Shown here one piece after another: positions 38,093-46,961 of a stretch of DNA of 63,365 nt (positions are counted from its first letter, which is position 1; each line of letters begins with the position of its first letter). Source of the DNA: Chloroflexota bacterium (GTDB lineage: Bacteria; Chloroflexota; Dehalococcoidia; Lucifugimonadales; Lucifugimonadaceae); assembly GCA_029262735.1 (NCBI GenBank), contig JAJCYY010000064.1, positions 1 through 63,365 on the forward strand, written 5' to 3'. A model generated the notes under the pieces. The model worked only from the letters and a program-made list of their open reading frames with translations. It had not been told where the DNA came from and ran no database searches. The translations under genes were made by a program, and so were the position numbers.

Positions 38093-38977
38093 ATGACAGT
38101 TTCTGAAAGTGACGGCCCGTACCTGATCTGCAGCGGGCTCTTCAAGATCTACAAGGTTGCGGACCTTGAGGTTGTGGCGTTGCGCGGTCTTGAGTTGAGC
38201 GTCGACCGCGGCGAAGTGATGGCAGTCGTTGGGGCATCAGGCTCCGGTAAGTCCACCATGCTCAACATCCTGGCAGGCTACGACACGCCATCAGCCGGAA
38301 CCGTGCGTGTTGGCCGGTTCGACCTGCTCCACATGACAAATAAAGAGGTAGTTGAGTACCGCAGGCAGGAGGTTGGCTTCGTCTGGCAGGAGACCTCTCG
38401 CAACCTGTTCCCCTATCTGACAGCCTACGAGAACGTTGAACTGCCGATGCTCCTGACAGGAGTCTCCTCGAAAATCCGCAGGGAGCGCTCAACCGAGCTT
38501 CTCGACATCGTCGGCCTCAGTCATCGTCACAAACACAAACCGGCCCAGCTGTCCGGTGGAGAGCAGCAGCGTGTCGCCATCGCAGTGGCTCTTGCCAACA
38601 GGCCGCCGCTTTTGCTGGCGGATGAGCCGACGGGTGAGCTTGATGAAGTGACCGCGGCCGAGGTCCTTGAGTTGCTGAACAATGTGAACCAGGAGCTTGG
38701 GACGACCATCGTCATCGTCACACACGACCCTGCGATCTCGACAAGCGTTGGCCGGGCAGTAGCTATCCGTGACGGCAAGACCAGCACTGAAACAATGCGG
38801 TCAGTCTCCTTCGAAAGGACGATCGGCGGTGAGGCCGAAGGTACAGAGGAGTTCCTGCTTGTCGATTCCAGCGGGTCGGTCCAGATCCCGCGCGAAGTAC
38901 TTGACCAGCTTTCGATCAAACGCCGGGTGAAATTAGATGTGACCGATGGAAGGGTGACTCTTGAGTCAGGTGAGTGA
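38093..38977 (+). CDS. ABC transporter ATPase with AbrB-like C-terminal tail
   Basis: ATPase of the MacB/LolD class, 294 residues. Walker A is VGASGSGKST (K53), the signature is LSGGEQQRV and Walker B is LLLADEPTGE. After the normal end near residue 225 there is an extra tail containing VDSSGSVQIPREVLDQLSIK followed by a valine-rich hairpin and VTLESGE. This matches the swapped-hairpin AbrB/SpoVT fold, seen fused to similar ATPases in some Gram-positive bacteria. The tail may dimerise or regulate. It overlaps the next ATPase by 17 bases. Confidence 0.9.
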   Translation: MTVSESDGPYLICSGLFKIYKVADLEVVALRGLELSVDRGEVMAVVGASGSGKSTMLNILAGYDTPSAGTVRVGRFDLLHMTNKEVVEYRRQEVGFVWQETSRNLFPYLTAYENVELPMLLTGVSSKIRRERSTELLDIVGLSHRHKHKPAQLSGGEQQRVAIAVALANRPPLLLADEPTGELDEVTAAEVLELLNNVNQELGTTIVIVTHDPAISTSVGRAVAIRDGKTSTETMRSVSFERTIGGEAEGTEEFLLVDSSGSVQIPREVLDQLSIKRRVKLDVTDGRVTLESGE

Positions 38978-39731
38978 TGCCGCTGAGGCAACGGGCGCGG
39001 CAGTGAGTCCGCCGCTGATACAGGTGCGGAACGCCAGCCGGTCGTTCAGACTCGGAAGCGAGACCGTCTACGCCGTGCGGAACGTGTCCCTGGATATACA
39101 CCGGAACCGTTTCATTACGCTCGTCGGCCGCTCAGGCTCCGGCAAGACGACGCTCCTCAACCTGCTCGCCGGACTTGACCATCCGAACGATGGCGAGGTC
39201 TTTTTCGATGACCGTGACCTGGCGGCATTCAGCGAAAAAGAGATGATCCACCTGCGGCGGAATCGTATCGGAGTGGTGTTCCAGTCGTTCGCACTGCTGC
39301 CGCTGCTCTCCGCCTACGAGAATGTAGAACTGCCGCTACGGATAGCGGGCGTCGGCGCGGGAGAGCGCAGTCGCCGGACGCAGGAGGTGCTGGAAATGGT
39401 CGGACTGACGCGGAGGGCGAAGCACCGTCCGTTCGAACTGTCAGGTGGCGAGCAGCAGCGCATATCGATAGCCCGGGCCGTTGCGATTCAACCCGACATC
39501 ATCCTGGCCGACGAGCCGACTGGCGAGCTCGATTCGACGAACGCCAGCCACATCTTCGGGCTGTTCCAGCAGATGACACGCGACCGCGGGATGACGATCG
39601 TGGCGACGACCCACGACCGCACTCTGCTGGACATGGCAGACGAGATCTACGAGATCTCAGACGGCATGCTGACACAACGTGCGCTGGAGGGCACGGACCC
39701 GGCAGACCTGTTCCAGAGACCGGAGAGCTAG
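38961..39731 (+). CDS. ABC transporter ATPase (LolD/MacB class)
   Basis: Second ATPase of the exporter, 256 residues: Walker A VGRSGSGKTT (K62), Q-loop VFQSFALLPLLSAYENV, signature LSGGEQQRISIARA and Walker B IILADEPTGELDS. No extra tail. It starts at TTG 38961 inside the previous gene, or at GTG 38970. Together with the other ATPase it may form a heterodimer matching the two unequal permeases. Last gene of the exporter run. Confidence 0.93.
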   Translation: MSQVSDAAEATGAAVSPPLIQVRNASRSFRLGSETVYAVRNVSLDIHRNRFITLVGRSGSGKTTLLNLLAGLDHPNDGEVFFDDRDLAAFSEKEMIHLRRNRIGVVFQSFALLPLLSAYENVELPLRIAGVGAGERSRRTQEVLEMVGLTRRAKHRPFELSGGEQQRISIARAVAIQPDIILADEPTGELDSTNASHIFGLFQQMTRDRGMTIVATTHDRTLLDMADEIYEISDGMLTQRALEGTDPADLFQRPES

Positions 39732-39809
39732 AGAACGGTTGTAAGCCGGAGTCTTCCTGTTTGGTGGGGGCGCCGCTTGCTGCGCCCTGTGCGCTCGCAG
39801 AGCGGACTG

Positions 39810-39893
39810 TGTGTCATCTCGACCGAAGTGGAGAGATCTTACCGATCTTGAACGGCCACCTGAGAGATTCTGAATCAAGTTCAGAATGACAAA
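39810..39893 (-). repeat. Dispersed palindromic repeat element (full copy, inverted)
   Basis: Reads TGTGTCAT ... ATGACAAA with the palindromic core GATTCTGAATCAAGTTCAG near the right end, opposite in direction to the copies at 18086 and 27752. It retains AGATCTTACC, the inverse of the GGTAAGATC block. Confidence 0.8.
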
Positions 39894-40029
39894 CGTTCGC
39901 CCTTATTCGCTGGGAGGGAGTTAGAGGTTGGGCCCTGCTTGCTGCGCCCGCAGCCCAAAGGGCTGAACCCATCGCCATCCTGATCCCGTCAAAGGATGGC
40001 AATCTGAACTCTATTGGCTCTGTATCAAA

Positions 40030-40052
40030 CCCTCTCCCATGATGGGAGAGGG
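40030..40052. repeat. CCCTCTCCC/GGGAGAGGG hairpin
   Basis: Perfect hairpin CCCTCTCCCAT-GATGGGAGAG-GG, the same stem as at 20097-20120 with a different loop and again close to a copy of the dispersed repeat. No coding potential. Confidence 0.7.
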
Positions 40053-40077
40053 ACAAAGGGAGAGGGTGAAGCTTCTG

Positions 40078-40216
40078 CCATCCTGAGCTTGTCGAAGGCT
40101 GATTCAGAATCTCCCGGCGATCTCACATGGACTGTGTGGTGGTTCGCGTAATGCTTGCAAGAGCAGGCTAGTGTTGATGTTCGGTAAGATCCCTCCGCTG
40201 CGGTCGGGATGACAAA
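40078..40216 (+). repeat. Dispersed repeat element with internal insertion
   Basis: Begins GCCATCCTGAGCTTGTCGAA, contains TGATTCAGAATCTCCCGG, and ends GGTAAGATCCCTCCGCTG through GGGATGACAAA. The middle is about 55 bases longer than in the copy at 18086-18168. The right end of the element is almost identical between the two. Confidence 0.7.
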
Positions 40217-40266
40217 CATGTGCGTCAAATAAGCGCACCGGGCGCGGCAAACAGGGCTCTTACCCC

Positions 40267-41436
40267 CTACCGCCTTCGCGCCCTCTCGCGCGCATCCCTC
40301 GCACGCTCCAGCGCCAGTTCCACCGACTCCGCCACCGCCGTGATGTGTCCCATCTTGCGACCCGGCCTCGCCTCCGCTTTCCCGTACAGGTGCAAATTCG
40401 TGCCTGGAAGTTCAAGCGCCGTATGCCAGTCAGGCCTGCCGCCGGTCGCCTCCCAGACGTCGCCAAGCAGGTTCACCATCACAGTCGGTTGCGGCATGTC
40501 AACAGACCCCAACGGCAGGCCGCACAGCACGCGCACCAGCTGTCCGAACTGTGAAGTCAGGCAACCCTCGATGGTGTAGTGACCCGAGTTGTGCGGTCTC
40601 GGCGCAAGCTCGTTGATCAGTATCTCGTCATCACCGGTCAGGAACATCTCGACCGATATCAGCCCTCGCACGTCGATAGCCTCGGCGACCGACTTCGCAA
40701 GTTCCGCGGCCCGCTCTGCAACATGCGGCTCAATTCGAGCCGGGACGATCGACGTGTCGAGTATCCCGTTGACGTGAATGTTCTCAGAGGCCGGAAACGT
40801 GACCGTAGAGTCTGACCGGTCGCGGGCGCAGATCACGGAAAGCTCCAGCTTGAACGGTACGAAGCGCTCAAGGATCAACGTCGGGCTGCGACCCTCGAGC
40901 TCTCGAAATGCCGCGCCATCGTCGGCCTCATGCACCACGACCTGACCCTTGCCGTCGTAGCCGGATGTGGCCGTTTTCAGCACCCACGGTCCTGAAAGCT
41001 CCTTCAGGGCAGCAAGATACTGCTCCAGCGTCTCAACCGCCCGGAAGTCAGCCGTTGGAAGGCCGTGCCTGTTCAGCGCCCCTTTTTCGAGCACCCGGTT
41101 CTGGGCGGTGCGTAGTACGCTGCCTGACGGCCACAGCTGCGTAATCTCACCCGCTGCCTCAGCGGCATCGGAGTCAACGTTCTCGAACTCGTACGTTAGG
41201 ACGTCCGACATGCGCGCCAGGTCACGCGCTGCGTCACGGTCGTCATATGCTCCATGCACGACATGGTCTGCGATCGGCGCGCACGGCGAATCGGGGTCGG
41301 GATCAAGTACCGCAATCCGGTAACCCATCTCCCGGGCGGCAATGGCGATCATGCGGCCAAGCTGGCCGCCGCCGATGATGCCGATCACCGAGCCCGGCTC
41401 CAGCGGCTCAGCAGGGTTGAACGGGTCTCCAGTCAA
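40267..41436 (-). CDS. purK: N5-carboxyaminoimidazole ribonucleotide synthase
   Basis: ATP-grasp enzyme of purine synthesis that carboxylates AIR to N5-CAIR. Features are [20 protein letters not shown] at the N-terminus, [14 protein letters not shown] in the ATP-grasp domain and [18 protein letters not shown] at the metal/phosphate site. 389 residues from a TTG start that follows the purE stop by one base, so the two are coupled and together give the PurK/PurE route. Confidence 0.96.
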   Translation of the reverse strand: MTGDPFNPAEPLEPGSVIGIIGGGQLGRMIAIAAREMGYRIAVLDPDPDSPCAPIADHVVHGAYDDRDAARDLARMSDVLTYEFENVDSDAAEAAGEITQLWPSGSVLRTAQNRVLEKGALNRHGLPTADFRAVETLEQYLAALKELSGPWVLKTATSGYDGKGQVVVHEADDGAAFRELEGRSPTLILERFVPFKLELSVICARDRSDSTVTFPASENIHVNGILDTSIVPARIEPHVAERAAELAKSVAEAIDVRGLISVEMFLTGDDEILINELAPRPHNSGHYTIEGCLTSQFGQLVRVLCGLPLGSVDMPQPTVMVNLLGDVWEATGGRPDWHTALELPGTNLHLYGKAEARPGRKMGHITAVAESVELALERARDARERARRR

Positions 41437-41437
41437 A

Positions 41438-41929
41438 TCAGACCTTAACCTCGCTGCCGGCCAGCACTTCGGCCGCCTGCTTCTCCCGCCGGACTCTGAA
41501 CCGTTCCTGTACCTCGGGACGCTTCAGGCCAATAATCTGCGCTGCCAGCAGACCGGCGTTCACCGCTCCGTGCGAGCCAATGGCAACTGTGGCGACCGGC
41601 ACGCCCCGCGGCATCTGGACGATCGACAGAAGCGAGTCAAGGCCGTTCAGGGAGGTCGTATTGCCGGGGACGCCAATGACAGGCAGCACCGTCTTGGCGG
41701 CGACCATGCCCGGTAGATGAGCCGCACCCCCTGCGCTGGCGACTATCACCTCAATTCCGCGGCCGGCCGCCTGCTCGGCGAACTCGAACATGAAGTCCGG
41801 TGTGCGGTGCGCCGAGACGATTCGTACCTCATGAGGAATCTCAAGCTCCTCAAGCACATCGGCCGTGCCTTGCATCGTCTCAAGGTCCGTCCTGCTGCCC
41901 ATAATGACCGCAACAATCGGGTTAGGCAT
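41438..41929 (-). CDS. purE: N5-CAIR mutase PurE
   Basis: Converts N5-CAIR to CAIR. Class I PurE motifs are [45 protein letters not shown] and [26 protein letters not shown] (shown here in parts). 163 residues, normal. First gene of the purE-purK pair on the minus strand. Confidence 0.97.
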   Translation of the reverse strand: MPNPIVAVIMGSRTDLETMQGTADVLEELEIPHEVRIVSAHRTPDFMFEFAEQAAGRGIEVIVASAGGAAHLPGMVAAKTVLPVIGVPGNTTSLNGLDSLLSIVQMPRGVPVATVAIGSHGAVNAGLLAAQIIGLKRPEVQERFRVRREKQAAEVLAGSEVKV

Positions 41930-42050
41930 CTTCTTCTCCCATCGGGCGCCTGTCGAAAGGCCGACCAGGCAAATCTGGCGGATCTGGCCCTTGCGTTCCG
42001 GGCGGTTATTATCAGTGGTGAAGTGTAAACAGTTGAGGCGATTCGCGCAG

Positions 42051-42929
42051 ATGCAAATCTCGTCGCCCTCATCACCGACAGGCAGTCTTCGCCATCCATC
42101 CGAAACAAACCGAAAGAATAGCGGCCCATTGCCCTGGATAGACCAGAACGGAAACAGGATCTTCTATTCGCAGGTGAAACCCGGCGAACTTACCGCCTCT
42201 CGGTCCGAAACTGAATCCGATACGGAAAATTCAGGCCCGCCCGCCGTGATTCTTCACCACGGACTCGCACAGTGGGGAGACGACTGGGCGAATGCCGGTT
42301 GGCCGGGTGTCCTCGGCTCCCGCCAGGTTTTCGCGCTGGACGCGCTAGGTCATGGCCGGTCCGACCGCCCGAGCGACCGGGTTGCCTACAGCGTCGAAAA
42401 GCGTGCCGAGGCGGTTCTCCAGATCGCAGACGCGGAAAGACTGGGCAGCTTCGCCTTCTTCGGATTCTCTATGGGCGGGCGCGTTGGCGTAGAGCTGGCG
42501 GCAAGTCATCCGTCACGCGTCGAACGCCTGATCGTCGGCGGGATGCACGGACTGAAGCCGTCCATCGACCGGCGCAACCTCGAACGCAGAATCGCCGTGC
42601 TTCGATCCGCCAAATGGCGCCTCGTGGAACGTGCGGTGGGAGCAAAACCGGCAGACGGCCGAAACAACGACTCCGAACCGCTGGCTCTCTCAACCGAAGC
42701 GGTGCTTGACTGGCACGGTGCCGACGACCGTCTTCCGGAACTCACTGCTCCCACTCTCATTTTCTGTGGAGTGCAGGACAGCTTACTCGACTTTGCAAGG
42801 CAGACCGCCGGTCTCATGCCGAACAGCACATTCGCTGAGCTACCGTCGACCGGTCACGCAGCTTCGTTCTACTCGTCTGATAGGGCAAAAAAGCTCGTGC
42901 AAGATTTTCTGAGCAGCGACAGCATCTGA
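42051..42929 (+). CDS. Alpha/beta hydrolase
   Basis: Serine hydrolase of about 292 residues. Oxyanion segment [14 protein letters not shown], nucleophile elbow [17 protein letters not shown], acid region [13 protein letters not shown] and the His in [10 protein letters not shown] are all in place. The frame is open well upstream, overlapping purE on the other strand, but the ATG at 42051 gives the normal start. The first 60 residues are hydrophilic and poorly structured. Substrate unknown. Confidence 0.86.
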   Translation: MQISSPSSPTGSLRHPSETNRKNSGPLPWIDQNGNRIFYSQVKPGELTASRSETESDTENSGPPAVILHHGLAQWGDDWANAGWPGVLGSRQVFALDALGHGRSDRPSDRVAYSVEKRAEAVLQIADAERLGSFAFFGFSMGGRVGVELAASHPSRVERLIVGGMHGLKPSIDRRNLERRIAVLRSAKWRLVERAVGAKPADGRNNDSEPLALSTEAVLDWHGADDRLPELTAPTLIFCGVQDSLLDFARQTAGLMPNSTFAELPSTGHAASFYSSDRAKKLVQDFLSSDSI

Positions 42930-43078
42930 CCCCGCAGCCAATCTCCCAGCGTCGTTGCTAGAATCAGTTCTCACCGCAACCATTGCCCTGTCGCCCACGC
43001 CAACCGCTTGTGCGACACGTAGCGCGGCGCGGCCTGAACCTGTTCCCGGATTTGGCGAAAAACGAGGCACCCGAAAAT

Positions 43079-43804
43079 ATGACACAGCAGAGCGAAGAGC
43101 CCGAGTACAGCCGGGCGATGGTTGTGGTCGCGCACCCTGACGATGCCGAGTTCGGCTGCTCGGCAACCGTCGCAAAGTGGTGCAGGCTAGGCTGGGAAGT
43201 GGTCTACGTGCTCTGCACAGACGGCTCTAAAGGCACAGACGACCGTGAAATCACCGGTGAGCAGCTCATCGAAATCCGGAAAACGGAGCAGACCGTTGCG
43301 GGCGAGATTCTTGGCCTGAAGAAGGTTGAGTTCCTGGGCTATCCAGACGGCTACCTCGAGCCGACCCTGGACCTGCGGAAGGACATATCGAGAGAGATCA
43401 GGCGCTGGAAGCCGGACATCTTAATCACCACCAATCCTCGTCGTGACCTGATCGGCAGCGGCTACATCGGCCACCCGGACCACTTTGCAGCTGGTGAGGC
43501 AGCGCTTTCCGCCGTCTACCCGGCGGCAAGAGATCACCTGACCTTCCCGGAACTCCTGGAAGAGGGCTTTGAGCCGCATAAGGTCAAAGAGGTCTGGATG
43601 ATGATGTTTGGAGAGGATGTCACTCGCTACAACCCCCTGGAAGAGGTTGATGTCGATGCGAGCATCCGGGCACTGCACGCTCACGCCAGCCAGATCAGCA
43701 ATCTTGATGAGACGGCACAGTGGATGCGGCAACGGCGAAAGGAGATCGGCGCGAAGATCGACGCTGATTTCGCCGAGGGCTTCAAGTCCTTCAAACTGGG
43801 CTGA
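43079..43804 (+). CDS. PIG-L family deacetylase
   Basis: Zinc-dependent N-deacetylase of the LmbE/PIG-L family, 241 residues. The zinc site is VVAHPDDAEFGC near residue 20 plus IGHPDHFAAGE further on; the Asp of AHPDD is the general base in studied members. Substrates in the family include N-acetylglucosaminyl conjugates and thiol precursors; which one applies here is unknown. The ATG at 43079 is chosen over an upstream start that only adds a basic stretch. Confidence 0.93.
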   Translation: MTQQSEEPEYSRAMVVVAHPDDAEFGCSATVAKWCRLGWEVVYVLCTDGSKGTDDREITGEQLIEIRKTEQTVAGEILGLKKVEFLGYPDGYLEPTLDLRKDISREIRRWKPDILITTNPRRDLIGSGYIGHPDHFAAGEAALSAVYPAARDHLTFPELLEEGFEPHKVKEVWMMMFGEDVTRYNPLEEVDVDASIRALHAHASQISNLDETAQWMRQRRKEIGAKIDADFAEGFKSFKLG

Positions 43805-43850
43805 TTCCTTCGACCGAAAAGTGCGGTGCCAGCCCTGCCAGCCCCGAATT

Positions 43851-44357
43851 TCAGGCAGAAAGCCGGTATCCGACGCCTCGCACGGCCTTCAGATCGCACT
43901 TCGCCTTGCGACCGTGGTTTAGCTTGGCGCGTAGACGGCCGATGTACACCTTCAGGTTGTCGGGATTCACCTCTCCGTGAACAGAGGCGCGGCGAAGCAG
44001 GTCACGGTGCAGGACCACCTTCCCGGAGTTAACCGCGAGCTGGTAAATCAGCCGATACTCGGTCGGAGAAAGTGGCACTTCCATGTTGCTGACAAATACC
44101 CGTCGAGCGGCATGGTCTATCCGAACTGCGCCTGCCATGATGATATCGTCCGATTCGGCTGCGGCCTCCTGCACGGGGCTCGATTCCATGTAGTGGATTC
44201 GGTCCTCAAGCTGTACTACGTGGTCTATTAGGACCTGGAGCTTCCCGCCGAGCACGCTGAGCATCGCCTCGCAGCCGCGTGACTGAGAAGGTCCAGACCC
44301 GGCTTGATCTCTCCGGATCAGTTGCAACCTTGACGATACTTTCTCTGTGCCTTCCAT
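43851..44357 (-). CDS. OmpR/PhoB-type winged-helix DNA-binding protein without receiver
   Basis: The C-terminal 95 residues form a winged-helix of the OmpR class (VPLSPTEYRLIYQLAVNSGK, then PDNLKVYIGRLRAKL and VRGVGYRL). The N-terminal 75 residues hold a helical, possibly coiled-coil part (GGKLQVLIDHVVQLEDRI) instead of a receiver domain. It lies 9 bases after a gene that contains a receiver-like domain and a different DNA-binding domain, so the two may act together. Near the archaellum cluster on the divergent side. Target genes unknown. Confidence 0.88.
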   Translation of the reverse strand: MEGTEKVSSRLQLIRRDQAGSGPSQSRGCEAMLSVLGGKLQVLIDHVVQLEDRIHYMESSPVQEAAAESDDIIMAGAVRIDHAARRVFVSNMEVPLSPTEYRLIYQLAVNSGKVVLHRDLLRRASVHGEVNPDNLKVYIGRLRAKLNHGRKAKCDLKAVRGVGYRLSA

Positions 44358-44366
44358 TGGAACTCC

Positions 44367-44897
44367 TCAGAGATTTGCGATGAGGTTGACCATTTCGGGC
44401 CGTTCAACGGGCGCAGGCAGCACTATCAGCCAGCCATGCACCATCAGGTCCTTCAAATCAGACGCTCTCTCGGGCGACACCACCGCTGCAACCCGAGTGT
44501 CCCCGGCGACTGCACGAACCTGACTCATAAAATCAAACGCCACCTGCACGTCGTCCGGCATGCCGTACAGAATGAGGTCCGGTGCCCAACCGGCAGACAG
44601 CAGTAGCAAGGCATCTTCGGTGCCGCTCGCAAGCTGGGGCCGGGCGCCTCGGGACATTGCGATAGAAGCCAGTTCTCTCCGAACAGTCTCATCAGCCTCA
44701 ACGATCAACAGCTCAGGAGATCTTGCAGGCGATGATTTCTTACCGTCCAGGAACTCGTCGAGAGCTGCCGGGCTCAACCTCCACGATCCACCGACCTTGG
44801 CAGCGGGAACCTCACTTCGCTCGACCAGCTTGTAGAGCGTGTGCGGACTGATGCGAAGGTACTCGGCAGCCTCGCGTATGTTCAGGTAGTTGGCCAT
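44367..44897 (-). CDS. Excisionase-type HTH fused to degenerate receiver domain
   Basis: Residues 1-55 are a MerR/excisionase-like helix-turn-helix (YLNIREAAEYLRISPHTLYK, then VPAAKVGGSWR). Residues about 62-176 resemble a response-regulator receiver: ELLIVEADETVRRELASIA at the start and DLILYGMPDD in the middle, where the phospho-accepting Asp is replaced by Tyr. The conserved Lys near the end is also missing (LPAPVERPE). Phosphorylation is therefore unlikely; it may bind a partner or ligand. First gene of a two-gene operon with the winged-helix protein. Confidence 0.87.
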   Translation of the reverse strand: MANYLNIREAAEYLRISPHTLYKLVERSEVPAAKVGGSWRLSPAALDEFLDGKKSSPARSPELLIVEADETVRRELASIAMSRGARPQLASGTEDALLLLSAGWAPDLILYGMPDDVQVAFDFMSQVRAVAGDTRVAAVVSPERASDLKDLMVHGWLIVLPAPVERPEMVNLIANL

Positions 44898-44899
44898 GC

Positions 44900-44990
44900 A
44901 TTCACTAATCGTGTTTCGTGTTTGTTGGTTACTGTTTGGTAATGTTAGTCGATATTAGATCATATTATCAACGGCACTACGTAGTTACCG
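44900..44990 (-). promoter_or_regulatory. AT-rich candidate promoter of the HTH-receiver gene
   Basis: Upstream of the minus-strand gene at 44897 is an AT-rich stretch unusual in this sequence. Read on the minus strand it offers TTGATA and, 18 bases on, TAACAT as -35/-10 candidates. It also includes the near-repeat TTGGTTA and TTTGGTAA (+ strand, about 44925-44942), which could be a regulator site. Confidence 0.4.
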
Positions 44991-45048
44991 CAGCCTCGTA
45001 CCGCGTAAGATCCACCACCTCTATCGCCCGCGGGGTTCGACTTACGGA

Positions 45049-45432
45049 TCAGCGCCACTTGTGCGGCTTGCCAGATATCGGCAGCAGCTTACCCGTATCC
45101 TCCCTGACCCGGTGCGTCGCCTCGGTCTTGCCAGCATTCTTTGCCGTGACCGAGCGTAGTCCTGCCAGGCCAGCCCCGCGCAAACTCAGAACATGGCCCA
45201 GCGCGACGAACAGCACATCCGCCGCCTCTGCTGCTATCTCTTCACCGTTATCGGCCTCGACAGCTTCACCCAGCTCAGCTATCTCCTCGTCGAGAATCGC
45301 CTGTCGCTCGGCGATGGCCTCTGAAGGCGGACGATCCGGCCCGTCGAAAGGCCAGAACTTCCAGCGCTCATGGAAATCCCAGACCTGGTCCGCCATCTCC
45401 GAAACGACGGTGATGAACTCGTCTCTGCTCAT
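45049..45432 (-). CDS. MazG-like nucleotide pyrophosphohydrolase
   Basis: All-alpha NTP pyrophosphatase fold, 127 residues. The metal-binding pattern EExxE...ExxD is seen in LDEEIAELGEAVEADNGEEI and AAEAADVLFVALGHVLSLRG. The ATG at 45432 has GGGGAAAG before it; the open frame reaches further upstream without a sensible start. MazG-like proteins cleave non-canonical or signalling nucleotides. It lies between regulators near the archaellum locus, without an obvious functional link. Confidence 0.82.
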   Translation of the reverse strand: MSRDEFITVVSEMADQVWDFHERWKFWPFDGPDRPPSEAIAERQAILDEEIAELGEAVEADNGEEIAAEAADVLFVALGHVLSLRGAGLAGLRSVTAKNAGKTEATHRVREDTGKLLPISGKPHKWR

Positions 45433-45742
45433 GTTCTTTCCCCTGTGCGCTGTCCGACGGTTACGGTTGAAGCGGCCGAGCTGGCATGCGCGATCTCCAT
45501 TTTCCTGTACCCCGAAAGGAGCGGGAAACAATAAAAGGTGGGCTGTACGCTCGATTTGAACCTGATCTCTAACTGTCAGGCAATTCCTGTCCCGTTCACA
45601 GCGAGCACCTCGAGTCGGGAACAGGCGGCGGAACACATCGCTGCATTCGAGGCAACCCGAGTCATCGCCTCGAACGTTTCCCCCAATCCAGCGTCGATGC
45701 AAGCGACTCCTGCCATCGCCAATTACCGCTCCAAACAAGCAC

Positions 45743-45774
45743 AAAAAAAACAGGACTGGCATTTGCCAGTCCTG
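45743..45774 (-). terminator. Rho-independent terminator of the NarL-type regulator gene
   Basis: Perfect 10-base stem CAGGACTGGC/GCCAGTCCTG with a 4-base loop at 45751-45774. On the minus strand it is followed by eight T (AAAAAAAA on the plus strand at 45743-45750). It lies just after the stop of the minus-strand regulator at 45809. Confidence 0.93.
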
Positions 45775-45808
45775 TTTCTGATTCGCCGGGGGTATTCGGA
45801 CAGCCGGA

Positions 45809-46525
45809 TTAAGCGGCCATCAAGTCGTCAAGCTGTGAATCCAGCTCTGCTGCCTGTGACGGTATCTGACCTGTCGCTTCGAGATACGTCAGGATTGCGA
45901 ACACCCTGCCGTGCCGTTCGCCAGTCGAGTTGAACCCGAGCTTGGCCAGGATGCTGGAAATGTGGTGCTCCACAGTTCGTGGCTGAATGAAGAGAGCATC
46001 GGCAATTGCCCGGTTGCTGCTCGCCTTCGCCATCAGGCCGAGTACCTGCAACTCCCTGGGGCTGAGGCTCTTCAGGGCGCCGCTCACCCGCACCGCCTCA
46101 TCGGATGTCAACTTTGAGACCATCGCCGGGTCCAGGACCGTTCGCCCTGCTGACACATCCTCGATAGTCCTCACGATGTCACGCGTGTTTCGTAACGTGT
46201 TCTTCAGCAGGAACGCCTTGCCTGAGGAATCGTCCCTCATGAAGTCCTTTAGATACTCGCCCCGGTCATGGCTGGAAAGCATGACAATACCGGTGTGGGG
46301 TGAGTCGACCCGAATCTGGCGCGATGACTGAATGCCGTTGATAGACGGCAGACCGACGTCCAGGATCGCCACAGTGGGCTGGAGGGACCGGGCCATGGCA
46401 ATTGCCGAGCGCCCGTCCGCCGCTACACCCACGACCTCCAGTGTTGGCTCACGTCCGAGCAGAACCGCCAGGCTCTCTCTCATTAGCTCGTGGTCGTCGG
46501 CGATCAGCACACTGATCTTGTGCAT
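45809..46525 (-). CDS. NarL/FixJ-type response regulator, divergent from archaellin genes
   Basis: Receiver domain (about 1-120) with acidic pocket LIADDHELMRE, phospho-acceptor D56 in AILDVGLPSING and Lys in AFLLKNTLR. LuxR-type HTH at the C-terminus (LSPRELQVLGLMAKASSNRA then FIQPRTVEHHISSILAKLGF). ATG at 46525 follows AGGGAGA; the open frame extends 13 residues upstream. 238 residues. It is transcribed away from the first archaellin over a 436-base gap and ends at a strong terminator. By position it is a prime candidate for control of the archaellins; the cognate kinase may be the one at 58793. Confidence 0.93.
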   Translation of the reverse strand: MHKISVLIADDHELMRESLAVLLGREPTLEVVGVAADGRSAIAMARSLQPTVAILDVGLPSINGIQSSRQIRVDSPHTGIVMLSSHDRGEYLKDFMRDDSSGKAFLLKNTLRNTRDIVRTIEDVSAGRTVLDPAMVSKLTSDEAVRVSGALKSLSPRELQVLGLMAKASSNRAIADALFIQPRTVEHHISSILAKLGFNSTGERHGRVFAILTYLEATGQIPSQAAELDSQLDDLMAA

Positions 46526-46961
46526 TTTTGCGAATCTCCCTGACTGCCGGGCTGATTTGGTCACTGTGGGCTCTACTGCTCTTTAGAAACAGGACCAGCG
46601 CAGCCGGGAAAGAGCGCTGACGAACATTGGCGAATCCCACAATGCAAATACTCGGGCACAACCCGCTGTTTTTGCGACGCCGGGCCTACGCGACGCGCTG
46701 AGTGACCCCCCCTGTGTGTCCTCACCAAGTGTGGACTGGCGAACCTCCATTCCCGCATTAGGCGCGTTCCCTGAGGGCATGTTTGGTGTCGCCTTCCCCA
46801 ACCCCAACATCATCTGCCAATAGATTTAAAACAGACAAGCATGACACGCGCATGGTGCCGCCCGTCGGCCCGTCCGCTCTGTCTTTGGACAGGGAGAGTG
46901 CGGGCGCACGAACTATTGGGACTGTGCGCTCGGATGTATGCCTACTTTAGGAGAGCCAGCA
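46526..46961. promoter_or_regulatory. Divergent control region between regulator and archaellin 1
   Basis: A 436-base gene-free gap that must hold promoters for the regulator and archaellin 1. Near the archaellin end are the hairpin CTGTCTTTGGACAG (about 46880-46893) and the inverted repeat GTGCG-GG-CGCAC at 46898-46909, candidates for protein binding. No clear -35/-10, sigma-28 or sigma-54 pattern was found. A good ribosome site TAGGAG lies 9 bases before the archaellin ATG. Confidence 0.5.

Noticed and set aside
46938..46961. Upstream ATG for archaellin 1
   Set aside because: No ribosome site precedes it, whereas TAGGAG lies at proper distance from the ATG at 46962 and the leader length then matches the other copies.
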